The notes under the pieces are model-generated. The model had not been told where the DNA came from, ran no database searches, and worked only from the letters and a program-made list of their open reading frames with translations. Shown in pieces: positions 36,265 to 47,099 of a stretch of DNA of 64,000 bases. Numbering within the stretch: the first letter of the stretch is position 1; each line of letters opens with the position of its first letter. Source of the DNA: Atriophallophorus winterbourni. Lineage: Eukaryota; Platyhelminthes; Trematoda; Plagiorchiida; Microphallidae. The position numbers and the translations under genes are program-made. The stretch covers positions 62,001 to 126,000 of the forward strand of contig JACCGJ010010420.1 of the NCBI GenBank assembly GCA_013407085.1. Reading direction: 5' to 3'.

Positions 36265-36598
36265 GTACGTAATGGTTTTTAAAGTAATAGGCCTAACAAC
36301 AATCAAGGAAATGTTAAAATCAAAGCGTATGCAACGAAACAACTTGAGAAATGATAATACACTGAGTATACAGACTCGGGAATCGAATGGTTGGATAAAA
36401 TCTCGTCATAATTACATTTTAAGTTATTCAAGTTAGTTGAGTGACTAACGGTAAAACCAAATATATATCCGAGTAAAACAGACATTGAGAGATTAAAAAA
36501 CATTCAACGGTTTTGATGGAAATGGGGTATCACCAGCGTATAATTACGTTTCGTAGTTCCTCGTGACCTTTCGCGAAAAATGTTCATGTAATTGACAG

Positions 36599-36623
36599 TT
36601 TGGTGCATGAACTGTTTTCTAAA
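36599..36623 (+). CDS. Candidate micro-exon of 25 bases
   Basis: Lies between GTAATTGACAG and AAA|GTAAGA. Phase 2 in and phase 0 out, exactly what is needed to join exon 11 to exon 13. Adds eight residues (LVHELFSK). Short length makes chance possible. Confidence 0.4.
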
Positions 36624-36649
36624 GTAAGAAAAGATCACCTCTGATTAAT

Positions 36650-37850
36650 CGGTGAGGGAAAGGGAGCAAATACAGTTGAACGTCTCATCCTCCAAAATGC
36701 TTGTTTTGATGATCTAAAAAAATCCCAGATCTTCTTTTGAGCCAAGGAGATCATGACTGAAGCTCAGATTCAATGTATTTATCTCTTTTGCGAAAAACTA
36801 TCCGAAATATATCCGTCAGTAGATTGAGTACACATGATGCTTTTGTAGAGGCACTGTTTGGTAGAATAAATTATTTCAGGCTGAAGCCATTCAGACAACA
36901 ATCTTCTTCTCCAATGCAATTTCTAAGCACGTCTTTCTTATAAGAATAACTTGAACGAAGCTTCATTAATATTTTTCGAAACTTCAACTTTAGGCTAGTT
37001 TTAACACAAAACAACGATTCCTATACAAATTACACATATTCTGAAAAAATATAAATTGTGACAAAGGTATCGTGGAGCAAATAATGTAAATGACCTCTGA
37101 TATGAAGATGTCGGAGAGAGAACTATGTTGTGTTTTGATCGAGCCTGTGAGGAAGCTTGACTCTTATGCAGATCTTCATGCAGCAGATGGGAAATCAAAA
37201 TAATGGATCTCATTTGTAAGCCAATCGCAAGCGGAAAATTTTGCTTCAGAATTTTTTAAGAATATCGTTATAAGGAATAGAGCTTGTGCGTGATAAGATC
37301 CTGATGCAACGTTTGAGAAACCTAAAGTCTTTCAAAAGAGTACGGGAAAAATATCAGGTCAGCATTACGTAATATGTGTTAATGTACAAAATATTAAGAA
37401 AATGATAAATTTGCTTAGAATTAACGCCGAAGAGAACGAAGATGAAATGAATTAAAAGAAGGCGGACGAACTTCAGTAAGTAGAGTATTTAGATGATGTA
37501 GCCAAGTTAGGTTATAAAGAAAGATTAGTGCGAATTGCTTCGCGACTTCCGCCACGCACATAATTGAACATAATTTCAGTACATTTACCCGTATTTAAAG
37601 ATAGACATCTTTCTGTTGATCATCTATTAATTTAATCTAAAGCGGCGGAGAGTGGATTTCAAGGGTAGCTTTTAGGTACTACGCATTCCATGACTATGTC
37701 ATCGCGTATTTTAAAGTGAAAGATGAAGGCGGCTGTTGAAGCGCATCTTGGTGTGCTGAAACGAAGATGCGAGAGATAAATCGCTTCTTGAAGAACCACT
37801 TTCTAAGTCGGCAGCTAAGCAGAGTGTAGTCAGTTGATTTCAACGTACTG
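36650..37850. other. Intron sequence, possible heavily decayed LINE
   Basis: No clear motif. The next 700 bases hold a minus-strand LINE, so part of this may be its eroded 3' region. Confidence 0.3.
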
Positions 37851-37859
37851 AGATCTATC

Positions 37860-38600
37860 AAAAAAGTATCCACATATCGATTTTATTATTTTGCCTTTTA
37901 TGGCTGTTGTTTTGAGTAAGTACGTCAGTTGGACACGATCGACAAAGCTGAACACATTCGTGTAATCAATAAAACAAAATTTGATGGCTCATGACTTGCT
38001 ATCAAGGTCTTTTAAAATTCTTTGAGATAGAATTAAACGGAATCAACTGCAGAGCGTTGCATCCGTAAGCCAAGTGATTATCATCTTTCAAGGATAGTAC
38101 CATCTGTAGATTATCAAGTACCATGCTTTCCATGATTTCCAAGACTTGTGTATCCATGCTATTGGTTTAAAACGCTCTTGCTGTTTTCTTAGAAACCGGT
38201 GTAATCCCAACAGTTTTCAACCATTTGCAATTGTACCCGCTGAATAGCAAAGGTTGAAAATGTAAGCTATCTTTTGGGCGATCTATGGCGCACAAACCTT
38301 GAGTACGATTTAATTTAGCCTGTCTGGGGAAAGAGATTTGTTCACTTTCAACCTACAGAGAACATCATTTACAGATATCCTGAATTCTGCGTCATCTACT
38401 TGTGAACATGGAACCGTTATGTGGTTATCATGCACGTGCGTTTCACGACAAAAATCCTGTTTAATTTGATCTACGGAACTATTTCGGAACCGGCGCACAT
38501 TGTATTGGACACAAAGATTTCGTAAAGCCTTCAATAATTGCCTAGTGTCTTTTTCACCTGATAGTGAATTTACATACAGCTGGTCAGTACCTTGTTACTG
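37860..38600 (-). pseudogene. LINE reverse transcriptase N-terminal fragment
   Basis: On the minus strand 38534-38310 reads through a linker into DVLCRLKVNKSLSPDRLN, the motif that opens CR1/Jockey-type reverse transcriptases. Further pieces follow in broken frames (FNLCYSAGTIANGWK, then KPIAW and KSWKSW, equivalents of the usual RPI and KVMERI blocks) down to about 38100. No catalytic motif found. It lies in an intron, antisense to the host gene. Confidence 0.65.
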
Positions 38601-38939
38601 GAGCGGTAAGCATGCTCTTTTTCCCGCACAATTTTGCCGGTTGATTTGACGAAATATACTCAGTTCTAATACAATTTGTTTCAAATGGGCAGCAAATGTC
38701 GTAACATAAATTTAAATATTTTGTGATTGCATATCATTCACGCGACACACCACTGTCCGAAGACGATGAGAATTTGGTCGATGAAATCATCAGTTTCAAA
38801 GCCTCAATATTGCTCCTAGTTCATCGCTTCCTGTAAACCTGAAGAGGAATTGTCGGGCGCATAATTTGTACACAGGGTTTTGGCATCACTTTCATTACAC
38901 AGTGTCAAGTGCCAACGATAAGTGTATGTGCATTCGCAT

Positions 38940-39470
38940 AGTAAAGCGTTAAATCTGTCACGAAGAAGTAGTCCATTTGAGCAACGCCTCTAGTCGCAAA
39001 GTATACTATATATGTGAAGGATATGTTTTGCCGGAAAATGGTATTTATTGTATTACAGTTACCATCGTTTAAAATATGAAACGATTGAAAAACTGAGGAT
39101 TCACTTAGGAAAAATGGGAAAAAGTCATGAGTAGACGAAAAAAGAACAGTTAGGAGGAATATAGGTATGGATAAAAATTTTTGATTCTCGAGGATCCGTA
39201 AATCACGATTGCTGAACGAAGCGACCTAGACAAACGTAGCGACCATGGAAGAAGACAGTCTCAGGGTTAGAAATTGGATAAACCGCAAAAGTGTGTATAT
39301 TACAATCATTAATTCGAATGAGCATTCAATGCCAAAAAACGAATATCCATAGAAGGTCAAAACGTATATGTTACAAAGTGAAAGGAGTTCACTACAATAC
39401 TTTACCACCAGAGCATTAGTTAGGCTTGAATAAAGGATAGCATTCCTCGAAATGTTCATGAGGTCACTTA
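38940..39470. other. Intron sequence, nothing recognised
   Basis: Between the LINE fragment and the gypsy fossil; no motif or repeat relation seen. Confidence 0.35.
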
Positions 39471-40990
39471 TTCAGCAAGACGATTGAGCCAATGCAAATG
39501 TCTTCCGGTTCGAGTTTGAACCGGGTTGTAAGCGACTGAAGGATTCGGATAAACACGGAAAGGTAGGAAAATAAGGATTACATGGCCGTTGTGATTGAGG
39601 GGTAATGACGCTTGATGGAGTTGAAGGCGTAAGCTCAACGATAGCTGGTTTCAGACAATCAATAGAAACCGTGTCAGGTCGACCATTCATATCAAAAACG
39701 AAGTACTTGGGTTTACGCTCAATTACTCTGTGTGATCCGTGATAGGATGGTTGAAGTGGTTTAAAATAATGTCACGTCGCGCATAATCAAAATTACTCGT
39801 ATCTAGATGAGGTGATTTCTGTTGGTGGATATTGCGCTGTCGAGGAGGCGCAAAATACAACTTCGACATAAAAGATGGCAATCGAGTAGTGTAGTGGTGA
39901 TATAGAAGGCAAGGCACAACGATTTCACTCGGAAAAAACGGGGTAGTTTCAAAAACCAATCATGCTGCTGAGCATTGCATGTCTTTTTTGATAGTTGAAT
40001 AAACGCCAAGAAGAACAAGTTGTAAATTTTCAGTCTATCTATTAGAATCTATCTGAGAAGCCAAAGAGACTTTGAGCTGCCAGTGAAAACCGTATAACCA
40101 ATCCATTCGAGTTTGCGTTTGTAGGTGGCGTTTCGGATGTGCATGTCAGCCAAGGAGTCAAATCAAATATCGGAGCAATGTTGATTGAAATTGACCGCCA
40201 GCGTCGGTTGTGATTGGGGATGGTGTACTAAAATTGACAATCCAGATTCCGTCGAAGGCGTTTGCTACAGTCTCGGAACATCTATCTTTGATCAGAACAG
40301 CAATCAGCTATTGAGTAAAGCAATCGCTGTTAGGATGAATGAATATACGTTTGATCACGGCATAAGACCGAAGACATCAAGATGCACATGAGAGTATAGA
40401 CTGTTTGGATGCCTAAAATTGAGGCAATGCTGGACACAGGTTTGTAAATCTTTATTCAAGGACTGCCAAACAAAACAATTTGCGGTTAGCCTAGGATCAG
40501 ACATTGAATGAAATTGATTGAAACTTAAACGTCGTAGGGAAGAAGGAACAAGTATTCTAGGTTTCCCTGTCAAATTATCACACGAAAAATACGCATAGGC
40601 GTTTGGTGAATTTATTTGTTGCAAATTCTATGATCGACGCTTAAAGATTTCGGTTGCATTAATCTTACTTTGATGGTCTGCCGAAAGAAATAGATCGAAT
40701 CGTGTGCATGCAGACAAAACAGAAATGTCGGGTCTTAATACACCACCGGCAACCAGGTTTGCCTCTCCTTTGATTTAATGAATGTCAGTAAAGAATTGAG
40801 AAGTGTAATGCAAGTGCCGAATGTCGCGCGGAGAATGACGATCGAGTTTAGAATGCAGAGCAAAATTTTACTGTTTGTGCTACAGTCTCGGAACATGTGT
40901 CTTTGATCGGAACAGCAATTAGCCATCGAATACAAAATGAAAGTGTTCACTTCACGTTAATGGAAGTCAAACATTGATCAATTTCTGTGC
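39470..40990 (-). pseudogene. Ty3/gypsy (CsRn1-like) pol fossil, RNase H end to integrase C-terminus
   Basis: Minus-strand pieces occur in the correct pol order. Near 40790-40830 is GEANLVAGGVLRPDIS, the decayed GK.NVVADALSRP motif after RNase H. 40624-40355 has PRILVPSSLRRLSFNQFHSM, FVWQSLNKDLQTCVQHCLNF and HVHLDVFG, the zinc-binding and catalytic-core start of the integrase (the usual form is W..M..D...W.R.C..C and HVH.D..GPLP). 39690-39472 has RPDTVSIDCLKPAIV, the conserved integrase C-terminal motif V.(V/I)DRLKPA. Stops and shifts break every domain. No LTRs were identified. CsRn1-clade elements are established for flukes. Confidence 0.8.
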
Positions 40991-40999
40991 GAAGCCAGG

Positions 41000-41400
41000 A
41001 CTACTGAAAAACGGACACGCAATATCGTGAATAATCTGAGCTTTTCAATGTCGAATCAACTTCAGGGAGTTTCCCCATAATAAACGAACATTGCAGGAAT
41101 GTATCATATGATAAGAAATTTTGTTTATTTCTATTTTCCGAAGAGCAACCTTCCAGCCCGCATGGTGTTTTCTCCGTTGACCGATTAGTTTCAAATAAAT
41201 CCTTTTCAATTTGTTTCGAATGGATTTGACAAAGGGTTTCAGTTCATGCAATTCTTGATAATATTGAGAATTTAAAGAAAAACTTTTCATAAATTGCGCG
41301 GCATATTTTGATGCGTTGTCAATCATCAATCAGTGAATAAAATAATTTTGATATATATATATAGATATATATGAAGTAATATTAATAATGTCTAGTAATT
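41000..41400. other. Intron sequence with unassigned minus-strand ORF
   Basis: ORF 41045-41329 minus (94 residues, Lys/Arg-rich) has no recognised motif; it could be an eroded upstream part of the gypsy pol. Confidence 0.3.
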
Positions 41401-41652
41401 TTCAGTTTAGCACGGTCAATTTAAGAGCCTCGCAACCTTCCCTAATTTTTTATATTTGAAAGTAATCAATTATTAAGCAACATTTTGATATATTCGAGTA
41501 GATCAAACATAATTTACTTGTAAATTTAGTATATTGATACATGTATAATTCAGATTTAAATGCTGAATTAGGTGTCTTTTTGAAATGAAAGCAACCTTGC
41601 TGTATCATAAAACCCCACGATTTATCAAGTGGCAAATTTATAGCTTTCGCAG

Positions 41653-41857
41653 TTCACCGAGCAGCCGCTGAATAATGAAGTTGGGTCCTGCATCCTGGTG
41701 AACGAAACCGCATCCCAAACAGGAATCTATCAGAAATATGAGGTCGAAATGTCAACTCAAATGAAGACACTTTTGATTAAGGGACTGCCGCAGTTAGCTG
41801 AAGAAATAAATTTGTACGATTTTACATGGAGCGAGTTGCCGAATTATCCAAATTACG
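41653..41857 (+). CDS. Candidate exon 13
   Basis: Acceptor TAGCTTTCGCAG, phase 0; the other two frames close quickly. Reads FTEQPLNNEVGSCILVN, an NET site, QKYEVEMSTQMKTLLIKG and DFTWSELPNYPNY. The donor at 41857 (TAC G|GTTTGT) gives phase 1; a later one at TGT|GTCATA gives phase 0 and fits the next exon better. Clear protein-like sequence. Confidence 0.65.
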
Positions 41858-42276
41858 GTTTGTCGCAAATTTTGTTATATTGTGTCATAATTATTAAAAC
41901 CCTGATATAGCTTGAATTGCGTTTGGCCATCTATGATCAGCAATATGCAACAGGGTAGTTTTAATATTTAATATTATGAAAGCCGGAGTGAACAAGCGGT
42001 GCAATGTTGATTTAAAGCTTATCATCCTTTGTCAGCTTTCCGTTTTTCGAAGACTGAAAAACAAATCCACTTTTGTGATTAAGCGTAGTGTTATTATGTT
42101 AATATGTAACAGGTGATCCATGTTGCATTTTCATCTAAAGAAATGATTGCTGTATGTTCTATAATTTATTAAAAGGGGAGAGACCAACGTCGATATTCGG
42201 GGTAACCTTTGTAAATTTACATATAATTAGTTGACATGATTTTTGTATGATTTTATACCTGAACGCTAATTAGCAG

Positions 42277-42391
42277 TGGATCAAAATTCAAAACATTTTT
42301 TCCCAAATTGTCACTGATTCAATGCTCGCTGAAAATAATATGCACTTCATCCAAAAGATGAATAGCAAAAACGAAAACCCGTTTGCGAATT
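42277..42391 (+). CDS. Candidate exon 14
   Basis: Acceptor GCTAATTAGCAG (phase 0; the preceding TAG would add one Gln) and strong donor AAT T|GTAAGT (phase 1). Only one frame is open: WIKIQNIFSQIVTDSM, then MHFIQKMNSKNENPFAN. Confidence 0.6.
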
Positions 42392-42947
42392 GTAAGTGCG
42401 GAGATATGAGTAAAACTATAGATTATTCGTTCAAAAGCGTTTTTGAGCTCTTGGGCGAGAATCACTCAGTGAATCCGTACTAAAAATGCAGTCATTTTAA
42501 AAAGAAACTCAACTTAAACCTAGCCGGATAATAGTTCTTGCACTCAACATAAATAAGTCATATCAATTTCTCAGAAGCATTTCGGATAGCACGATATACA
42601 AACTATGAGGTCAGAATTAATGACTTCTGTACTACGCAACGGGAGATCAGCCAAGAACTAAACGATCATATGGAGAACAAAAGCAAACCTAGCGTAGCCT
42701 CAAATTCATGGGACAGCTTAGATCAGTTGGGAATCGGAAAATGAACACAGTAGACTTAATTTTAGCAAGTTTCTGTTGATTAGAAAATTCACACCATGAG
42801 CTTTATAATAATGACACTCGTGTTGCTAGCTGGAGCGAAAATTAACAAACATTTACAAAAACATGTTCAAAGAGTCTGATCAACCCCATCAATGAAATTT
42901 GAACATTGTTATCGTGGATTAAAATCTGCCGAAAATCCATAATATAG

Positions 42948-43020
42948 ATCGTGAAAAATATGTTTTTTCTACGGAGAGCTTTGCTTATTTTAATCTCTAT
43001 CGCATTATTTCACGCCACTC
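42948..43020 (+). CDS. Candidate exon 15, frame uncertain
   Basis: After the acceptor AATATAG the phase 1 frame continues exon 14 as REKYVFSTESFAYFNLY. In the phase 0 frame the same bases give MFFLRRALLILISIALF, a signal-peptide-like or short membrane segment. Only the second option can lead in phase into the frame I prefer for the next exon (through GGACGAAAT|GTGATT, 43032). I cannot decide between them. Confidence 0.35.
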
Positions 43021-43267
43021 GTGGACGAAATGTGATTAATGCTATTACGATCCCACGTTTATGCCTTTTTTCTATTGATTTCGTTTGAGTCACACCCTTC
43101 ATCTCGTTTTGTCGATTCGTGGATATAAAAAATAACACTTAAACCTGACTTTTCAGAGGTATTTTTCTCCACGTGCGACGGGAAAAATCGTAGATCAAGT
43201 ACGTTACTTACTGTGATCATAAAAAAATTGTAATTCAAACAAATACGTATTGAATCTTCTTTCACAG

Positions 43268-43317
43268 TGTATCTGTTGGAAACGATGGTCGGACAGGGAA
43301 AAGAAGTGTGTCAGCGG
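43268..43317 (+). CDS. Candidate exon 16, possible start of cytoplasmic tail
   Basis: 50 bases between TCTTCTTTCACAG and GCGG|GTAAGT, both strong. In phase 0 it reads CICWKRWSDREKKCVS, a Cys- and charge-rich segment as often follows a membrane span, and leaves phase 2 as the next exon needs. All three frames are open. In phase 2 it would instead lead to an exon at 43501 ending in a stop at 43551. Confidence 0.5.
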
Positions 43318-43734
43318 GTAAGTAAATTATTAATTGCCACGTTTGTTACAAAATGCATAGTATTTCTGAAAATTGATGATCGGAAAGGTTAGATGAGGTG
43401 GTCTCGCACACCTAGTTGAGCAGGTTTTGTTGTTTAATTCTATCGGATAATATCAACAATGAATGTGTTTCAAAAGTGCACGATGGTAAATTTTCCACAG
43501 ACGTTCAAATGAGTAAACAGTCTAGTTCAGTGGAAACAATCTCTGAAGATTGACGACAGTTGCAAACTGCCGGCGTGATATACAACCAGCAGCCGGGAAT
43601 AGTATCTGCTATTCCCCAGCTCACAGATGACGCTTTACACAGTGCCTTCGAAGTAAGCGGTCAACAGCAGGTTCTTTCCAAATCTTATGTTTGATGTAAA
43701 AAGCTTTCATACCTGCAATGCTCATTTGAATACA

Positions 43735-43965
43735 TGTCGGTCGCACACATCCCACGACCGGTATCCTACCGTTTATACTCATCAGGTTTGGACAATAAGA
43801 TCACGGTCTGTGTATGCCACTGCTGGATAGGGTTGGTCGACCAGCAAACGCAACTTGTGTACCATTCTTCCACTGTTTCAAGCACACCGGATCAGAAAAT
43901 TATTGATCCCTACTCGATGAGTACAAACAGTACGAAATCAGTCGTGAGGTGTGAGATTTAAATGC
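43735..43965. repeat. Two hammerhead-like cores, one on each strand
   Basis: Plus strand 43913-43937: CTCGATGA, stem II GTAC / GTAC around AAACA, GAAA, then TCAGTCGTGAGG. Minus strand 43785-43760: intact CTGATGA, stem GTAT / ATAC, but the GAAA is missing before CCGGTCGTGGG. Both share the 3' half with the copies at 17.8 and 31.98 kb. The 75-residue ORF across this region is therefore not a gene. Confidence 0.5.
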
Positions 43966-44699
43966 ATGCAAATGAGAATTTTTGTACATGACCATTGGTT
44001 TAATCCCCATATACATGTGTTCGGGCACGTGATTTAATAGGTTGGTCGTACTAAACGTATCGAACATTGGCATATGAGCGCTTTTTGTTACCTTTCATAT
44101 CGTGCCGTCTGCATAGAGGCTGACTTCCTGATTTCAACTTACGAAAGTGCTTTTGGAATACGAACCATTTTCCATTCTGTACATTCTTAACAAGCATATG
44201 AGTTGAAATACTTGAGAGAGAAAAATGCACATCCGTTTGTAGCATTTTCCTATTACTCACTCTATCATACGGACGAAATATTGCGGCTAGTATGTGGTGA
44301 ATTATAATCAACATTCATCGTATGAAGCCAGCAATTTTCCCTTAATCGTTACGCGCAAGAACAGATCACAAGACAACTGAACCCGTTAAAACTAACAAAG
44401 GTGCTTAAAGAAATTGTTTAGAGATCTCGCAGATTAACTTAACATTATAATCGAACGAGATGAGATCACAACACAATGTTCAAATGCACGTCGATTCGCC
44501 ACAGACTAAACTCAAAGATCCGTCAATGCTGGAAATGTTGCACACCTTGTGAGGATCTCCGATGCCGAATACCACACACTACTAAAGGTAAAAGCGTAAA
44601 ATGGCACTATGGAAGACACCGTTCTAAAGCTGAGTGTCGGTAAAGATAAAGTATGCAGCGTTCGTGAGGCGCGCCATGTTTTCGGTATGTATCTCCTTC

Positions 44700-45300
44700 A
44701 ATTCAAATAAAAATTACTAATTTTCCTTTATTTAATCCAAAGGTCAATGCGTTTTTTAAAAAGGGGCGTACATATTGGAGTCTGAAATGTACGGTTGATG
44801 ATGAGCGGATGATCAATCTGACTTTAAATGAACCAGAAATAACGTGGTACAGTCCGGTAAAATTAAAAATGCTGCTGAAAGGAGCGACAGGCTCACGGAT
44901 GCAAAACGTGCGGTTTCTTATAAAAAGAAAAACGTTAAATGATTCTCCCTGAGTTGCATGATCGTGTACCTCTTGTTTCATGAAAATGTTAACAGAACGT
45001 ATCCTGGAACAACCTCTTAATTCTGAATAATCGGTTATAATCATACTGGCTGTGCTCTAAAAAATGAGCTGCAAGTTTGATGGGGAATTTCGGTTTATCG
45101 ACACTTAAATAGCTTAAGTGTAAATCTCTCAAAATATAAATGTGATCAATCAGTATATTCACAAGTAGTGTAAACTGCTGTCTGATGTGTTCAAAAAAAT
45201 CGTAATCGTTTAGCACAAGTATTTCATCATTAATCGCACTGTTGAACACTGGGGGTGTAATAGCATGAAGCCACCCACTGCCCATCAATTTTTTTCACAT
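44700..45300 (-). pseudogene. Possible LINE endonuclease remnant
   Basis: Two overlapping minus-strand ORFs. One has DFFEHIRQQFTLLVN and IDHIYILRDL.LSYLSVDKPKFP, which resembles the end of an APE-type endonuclease (HVR.PTR..NILDHIYTS...VS....FP.SDH). The catalytic SDH is not preserved. The likeness is modest. Confidence 0.35.
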
Positions 45301-45373
45301 ATTAATGAAAATGGAATTATCTCTTTTGTGTCGCTAGCTGACAACGTCAATTTATGCTGCTTCCGTATATTAG

Positions 45374-45455
45374 AAGCGAAAGGCCAAAGAACAGGTCTCG
45401 TAATCCTAGAAACAATGATGGAACTGTAAACAAAGGTGAAAATTTCGTGTGCGAA
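45374..45455 (+). CDS. Candidate exon 17
   Basis: Acceptor TGCTTCCGTATATTAG and donor GCGAA|GTAAGC. Only the phase 2 frame is open; it reads SERPKNRSRNPRNNDGT and leaves phase 0. Strongly basic, as expected inside the cell. Confidence 0.55.
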
Positions 45456-46258
45456 GTAAGCAACCATCATTTCCGGTTAAAAGACTACTCCGGAGATTCA
45501 GCAATATTTCAAGGCTCACATAAAATGTGGTCGCGGTATCACCAGTGTTATTAAAACTCTCGACGCATTAACCATGACTACTTTCCTTGTAACTTTACAC
45601 GAGGTTGATTATGAAATGCAGTCGCGTTCAACTGTCACCGTTGTTTAACTTTTATCGTTCCAGTGAAAGATGGATTGCAATGGATAGTGAAAGTTCAAGC
45701 ACTAGGTTTTTTTAAGAAATCTAATTTACATTTTGGCTGATGGCTTTGAAAGTAAATTTGACTACGGCCGCTATAAACCCGTTAGGAACACGTACAACGA
45801 ACGACAGAGCTTGCAAGCAACAGCCAGAAAGAAACATTGTCTTTCATCGAACAACCTGATATCCTAGCTCATTCCGCACAATGAAAAATAAATCCACAGA
45901 TAATTCTAATATTTTTTAAAAGCCTGTCAACTTGTACAACGCTAAAACTCCCGATTGTATCGTTTCAACGTCATTTTGATTTTCGTAAACTTAAACTAAA
46001 TATTATTGATAAATAAACAATGGATGAGTTAAAAAACGATGGAACAGCGTCATTCATTTTCATTTACAAAAGAAAGAAAGGACATCGGTCGGAATACAAG
46101 TTAACATTCAACCAAAGAGGCTGAGTGTATTTTGATGGAAACTCCGGTAGTTCAAGTAAGGCACTTTGTCGATAAACTTAAAATAGAAGCGATCAGGAAA
46201 TTGGATAAACATTATTTAATGCGGGTACACGATTGATACAGAAATGTTACCTTTTCAG

Positions 46259-46327
46259 GGCGGAACCAATAGATCAAGCAAAACACCACTCGGTAGATCA
46301 AGGCCAGCACCACCAGCACACGATTAG
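46259..46327 (+). CDS. Candidate last exon with stop codon
   Basis: After the strong acceptor GTTACCTTTTCAG the phase 0 frame reads GGTNRSSKTPLGRSRPAPP and ends AHD-TAG at 46325-46327. Phase fits exon 17. A phase 2 reading (EPIDQAKHHSV...) is open further, to a donor at 46356 or 46360, so the exon could instead be internal. The minus-strand ORF here is a shadow. Confidence 0.5.
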   Translation, partial: GGTNRSSKTPLGRSRPAPPAHD

Positions 46328-46399
46328 ACGTACCACCACGCATCAAGTAGCTGTCGGTAGGTAAAGAATCATGTGATTTTTTATTCACGTGATTGGTCA

Positions 46400-47095
46400 C
46401 GAATACAGCCTAGACTGATTGTTTACTGGCAATGCTTCATCGATGAAGAACGGATACATAGTCGCTAGATTTTAAAACACAATACATTATATCTGGCACT
46501 CTGAGCTATAGATTGTAAATATGATCGTAGGAACAAGACGATATACGGTAAAAAGCGTTTCAGAACGTCAAAACCAAAAGGCATCTATACATCTTTCGGC
46601 ATACGCACTAGCGTAATGGGGACCATTCTAGTGATAAATGTCGCCGATGAGAAGAAAATGAATTAAGTCTACTTCGACATTATACAGAGCGTGTTGCAGA
46701 AATTATACGCCACGACGAACGGGAGGACTTGACAATCAGCAATTTACTAAACGCGACCATTCTTTTTGGTTCACAGGAGAGAGACGTTGACCATACAGTT
46801 TTAGTATATGGAATCCCTCACTTTGAAGAGGCTAAAGCATCCATTGAGTCGCATAGCGTAGTTTTGTGGAACGCGATAAGTTTCAAAGGTTGTCGTAGCT
46901 AAGTGGGCAAGTGAGGATAAGCTCCCAATGTCTATAAAATGCACCCACGCGGCGTGGGTCTCAAACAGCTACTAACAATCTAATCCAGCTCCTGGCCTGC
47001 ACGAATGGCTTTAGGAGCCCAGCCGAACTGATTCTGTTAAAATTGGAAAGAGCCAGAGTGAGTGACTGGCGGCCGAAAATTAGTTAGTTAGTTAG
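46400..47095. other. Unassigned; likely 5' part of the next LINE at its end
   Basis: 46940-47095 has a GC-richer stretch with GGCCGAAAATTAG followed by TTAG repeats (47080-47095), which looks like the tail of an RTE-type LINE. No host exon seen. Confidence 0.3.
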
Positions 47096-47099
47096 GTAG

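Larger units (their letters stand above)
26351..46327 (+). other. Candidate multi-exon gene for a secreted or type I membrane protein (whole locus)
   Basis: About 18 candidate exons on the plus strand can be joined in phase for most of this 20 kb. The product would start with a signal peptide, carry a large ectodomain with Asn-glycosylation-like sites (NMT, NAT, NET) and scattered Cys, and end in a basic Ser/Pro/Arg tail that suits the cytoplasmic side. A clear membrane span just before the tail was not found, which is the weakest point. Exons range from 21 to about 360 bases. Introns are 49 bases to 5 kb and hold a CR1-like LINE, a minus-strand LINE, a gypsy fossil and SINE-like copies. Links 27165 to 28874, 29233 to 29832, and 42391 to 43268 are not phase-proven. 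I do not recognise the family; a hypothetical fluke surface or gamete membrane protein would fit but nothing in the sequence shows that. Confidence 0.55.

Noticed and set aside
43501..43553. Possible terminal exon (VQMSKQSSSVETISED and stop)
   Set aside because: Phase fits only the VSVGNDG reading of exon 16; the CICWKRW reading continues in phase through two further exons to a stop, which I prefer. Kept as an alternative.
43734..43961. 75-residue ORF
   Set aside because: It covers two ribozyme-like repeat remnants on opposite strands.
46212..46400. 62-residue minus-strand ORF
   Set aside because: Shadow of the plus-strand exon at 46259, which has a strong acceptor.
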